In this document: in pieces, positions 5,121 through 6,613 of the stretch
Numbering within the stretch: the first letter of the stretch is position 1
How the letters are laid out: every line of letters begins with the position of its first letter
NCBI GenBank assembly: GCA_965370555.1
Contig: CBDUVB010000068.1
Span: 1-6,613, forward strand
Length of the DNA stretch: 6,613 nt
Origin: JAJOKK01 sp965370555
Lineage (GTDB): Bacteria > Bipolaricaulota > Bipolaricaulia > UBA7950 > UBA9294
Reading direction: 5' to 3'
Notes under the pieces: generated by a model
What the model was told of the DNA's origin: nothing
The model's database searches: none
Seen by the model: the letters and a program-made list of their open reading frames with translations, nothing else
Made by a program: the position numbers and the translations under genes

Positions 5121-6512
5121 TTAGCCCTTCTTCTGCCGCAAGTAACGATCGATCGCCGCGGCGGCGCGCTTGCCCGCCCCCATCGCTTGGATCACGGTCG
5201 CTGCGCCGGTGACGATGTCCCCACCGGCGAAGACGCCTTCTTTGCTCGTCTGACCGGTCTCGGGATCGGCGACGATGTTTCCCCGTCGTGTAAGTTCGAG
5301 TCCCGGTGTCGTGCGGGGAACAAGCGGGTGCGGCCCGTTTCCAACGGCGATCACGACTGTATCTGCCTCGATGATGAACTCCGAACCAGGGATAGGGATC
5401 GGCCGCCGGCGTCCGGATTCATCGGGCTCGCCGAGTTCCATCCGAATGCACTCCGCCCCGGCGATTGCTCCATCCTTCTCGATGAACCGGACCGGGTTTG
5501 TCAGTAGCTGGAAGTTTATTCCTTCCTCCTTGGCGTGCTCGACTTCCTCGGCTCGTGCGGGGAGTTCCTGCTCGCTCCGGCGGTAGACGATGATTGGCTC
5601 TTCTGCTCCCAGACGGAGCGCGGTGCGGGCGGAGTCCATGGCCACGTTTCCCCCACCCACAGTAATAACACGCTTACCAATCTTGATTGGGGTATCGTAC
5701 TCCGGGAAGAGGAAGGCGCGCATCAGGTTGGTGCGTGTGAGAAACTCGTTCGCTGAGTAGACCCCGTTCAGGTTCTCCCCTGGAACGCCGAGGAAACGCG
5801 GGAGTCCGGCTCCGGTTCCGATGAATACTGCATCGTAGCCCTTTTCGAGCAGGTCGTCGACGGTGTAGATCTGGCCGACGACTTTGTTCACCTCGATCTT
5901 GACCCCCATTGCCTCCAGGGCGGAGATCTCCCTCTGTACGATGTCCTTGGGAAGACGGAACTCGGGGATACCGTACATGAGCACGCCACCGGCGACGTGG
6001 AACAACTCGAATATGGTTACATCGTAGCCGAGCTTGCGCAGGTCACCGGCTGCGGTGAGACCGGCCGGCCCTGCTCCGATCACCGCCACTCGATAGCCGC
6101 TAGTAAGGTCCATGGTCTTGGACGTTGGACTGACATGCTCGGCTTCCCAGTCGGCACAGAACCGCTCCAGCTTCCCAATCTCTACCGGCTCGAAGCGCTT
6201 CCCAAGGGTGCAGACCCCCTGGCATTGGCTCTCCTGCGGGCAGACCCGACCACAGACAGCGGGGAGGCTGTTCGATTCTTTGATCGTTGCAATTGCCTCG
6301 GCGAACTGTCGGTTCTTGACCTGCTCGATGAACCGCGGGATATCGATACTGACGGGGCAACCTGCGATGCATGGCGCGTTCTTGCACTGAAGACAGCGCT
6401 CGGCTTCGCGGACTGCTTCCTCCTCGCTGTAGCCGAGTGGCACCTCATCAAAGTTGTGAATTCTCACTTTGGGATCTTGCTGGCGCATCGGGGTTTTCTG
6501 GGGTTGAATCAT
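5121..6512 (-). CDS. gltA: NADPH-dependent glutamate synthase small-subunit-like / NfnB-SudA-type flavoprotein
   Basis: The 463 residues match the GltA-type family in length. The N-terminal domain binds two [4Fe-4S] clusters: C40-x2-C43-x4-C48-x3-C52 with GCPVSIDIPRFI, and C87-x3-C91-x5-C97-x3-C101. An FAD site follows (VIGAGPAG, 144-151), then a NADPH-binding site (VGGGNVAMD, 285-293) with R311-R312 in the loop that usually contacts the NADP phosphate. The second FAD motif is FAGGDIVTGAATVIQAMGAG (428-447). In the glutamate synthase small subunit this passes electrons from NADPH to a large subunit. No large subunit is here; instead the upstream gene ends like NfnA/SudB. The pair therefore more likely forms the bifurcating NADH-dependent reduced ferredoxin:NADP oxidoreductase, or sulfide dehydrogenase, in the cytoplasm. 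The start is the ATG at 6512 with GGAGAG five bases upstream, overlapping the previous stop by four bases. Confidence 0.9.
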   Translation of the reverse strand: MIQPQKTPMRQQDPKVRIHNFDEVPLGYSEEEAVREAERCLQCKNAPCIAGCPVSIDIPRFIEQVKNRQFAEAIATIKESNSLPAVCGRVCPQESQCQGVCTLGKRFEPVEIGKLERFCADWEAEHVSPTSKTMDLTSGYRVAVIGAGPAGLTAAGDLRKLGYDVTIFELFHVAGGVLMYGIPEFRLPKDIVQREISALEAMGVKIEVNKVVGQIYTVDDLLEKGYDAVFIGTGAGLPRFLGVPGENLNGVYSANEFLTRTNLMRAFLFPEYDTPIKIGKRVITVGGGNVAMDSARTALRLGAEEPIIVYRRSEQELPARAEEVEHAKEEGINFQLLTNPVRFIEKDGAIAGAECIRMELGEPDESGRRRPIPIPGSEFIIEADTVVIAVGNGPHPLVPRTTPGLELTRRGNIVADPETGQTSKEGVFAGGDIVTGAATVIQAMGAGKRAAAAIDRYLRQKKG

Positions 6513-6613
6513 GCCTTCTCTCCTTCGGATTCCAGGTAGCGGTCGATGGCACAGCGTTCTTCCTCGTGGTAGAACCGCTGTCGCGACATCAGCAGATCGA
6601 AGTTCACCTTGTG
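6509..6613 (-). CDS. C-terminal end of an NfnA/SudB-like ferredoxin-NAD(P)H oxidoreductase subunit (partial)
   Basis: Only the last 34 residues are inside the window. They read FDLLMSRQRFYHEEERCAID followed by RYLESEGEKA, a pattern I associate with the C-terminus of sulfide/dihydroorotate-dehydrogenase-like FAD/NAD-binding proteins (NfnA, SudB), which commonly sit just upstream of GltA-like genes. Its TGA overlaps the ATG of the next gene in an ATGA junction, the sign of translational coupling between two subunits of one complex. In Thermotoga and Pyrococcus the small subunit carries one FAD and a [2Fe-2S] cluster and docks NADH; those parts lie beyond the edge. The product call rests on a short tail plus the neighbour, so it is less certain than the gene itself. 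Confidence 0.65.
   Translation of the reverse strand, partial: HKVNFDLLMSRQRFYHEEERCAIDRYLESEGEKA

Noticed and set aside
5997..6539. Plus-strand frame of 180 codons
   Set aside because: It is the antisense shadow of the GltA-like gene, whose iron-sulfur and FAD motifs are unmistakable.
1..6613. CRISPR arrays, rRNA, riboswitches, integron attC sites
   Set aside because: No regularly spaced short repeats, no conserved rRNA stretches and no recognisable riboswitch or attC core were seen on either strand.

Overview
The window is double-stranded bacterial DNA with two different halves. The right part (about 3913-6613) is GC-rich: the 60-base block starting at 5941 has 37 G/C. It is tightly packed on the minus strand. 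The left part (about 1-3810) is poorer in G/C (26 of 60 in the block starting at 2161), loosely packed, on both strands, and carries little-known genes, repeat debris and one interrupted gene. I read the right part as core metabolism and the left part as an accessory or horizontally acquired region. The organism is probably an anaerobe using ferredoxin/NAD(P)H electron exchange. The lipoprotein and the barrel-like secreted protein suggest a diderm envelope. The style (a PKD lipoprotein next to an Nfn-type oxidoreductase) would fit a deep-branching thermophilic or anaerobic lineage such as Bipolaricaulota, but that is only an impression.

Left to right: positions 1-412 hold no convincing gene. 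They contain a roughly 214-bp segment (147-360) bounded by imperfect 22-bp inverted repeats, 19 of 22 positions matching, resembling a small non-autonomous mobile element or REP-type relic. Next, on the minus strand, lie a YaaC-like protein (413-1453) and, upstream of it, a 59-residue ribbon-helix-helix protein (1511-1690) that is easily missed. A good sigma-70-like promoter (1715-1743) with an inverted repeat over its -35 box precedes this pair, suggesting a self-regulated two-gene unit. Divergently, on the plus strand, come a PKD-domain lipoprotein (1779-2435) and a secreted, beta-barrel-like protein (2482-2877) broken by one in-frame amber codon. A second, diverged copy of the left arm of the 147-360 element (2905-2983) follows directly. 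Then comes an HNH-nuclease-like gene of unknown function (3013-3807).

The 105-base gap at 3808-3912 separates the two halves, between convergent genes. It contains a 16-base palindrome that matches the Gram-positive LexA/SOS box pattern.

The right half is one minus-strand operon. It runs from the end of an NfnA/SudB-like flavoprotein subunit (6509-6613, cut by the window edge), overlapping by 4 bases the GltA/NfnB/SudA-like iron-sulfur flavoprotein (5121-6512), to an M20-family amidohydrolase (3913-5082) 38 bases further on. The first two are expected to form an electron-transfer complex linking NADPH with ferredoxin/NADH; the third hydrolyses an acyl-amino acid or dipeptide-like substrate.

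The most interesting points are the small RHH plus YaaC-like unit with its candidate operator, the three-copy inverted/direct repeat family, the amber-interrupted barrel gene and the isolated SOS-box-like palindrome.
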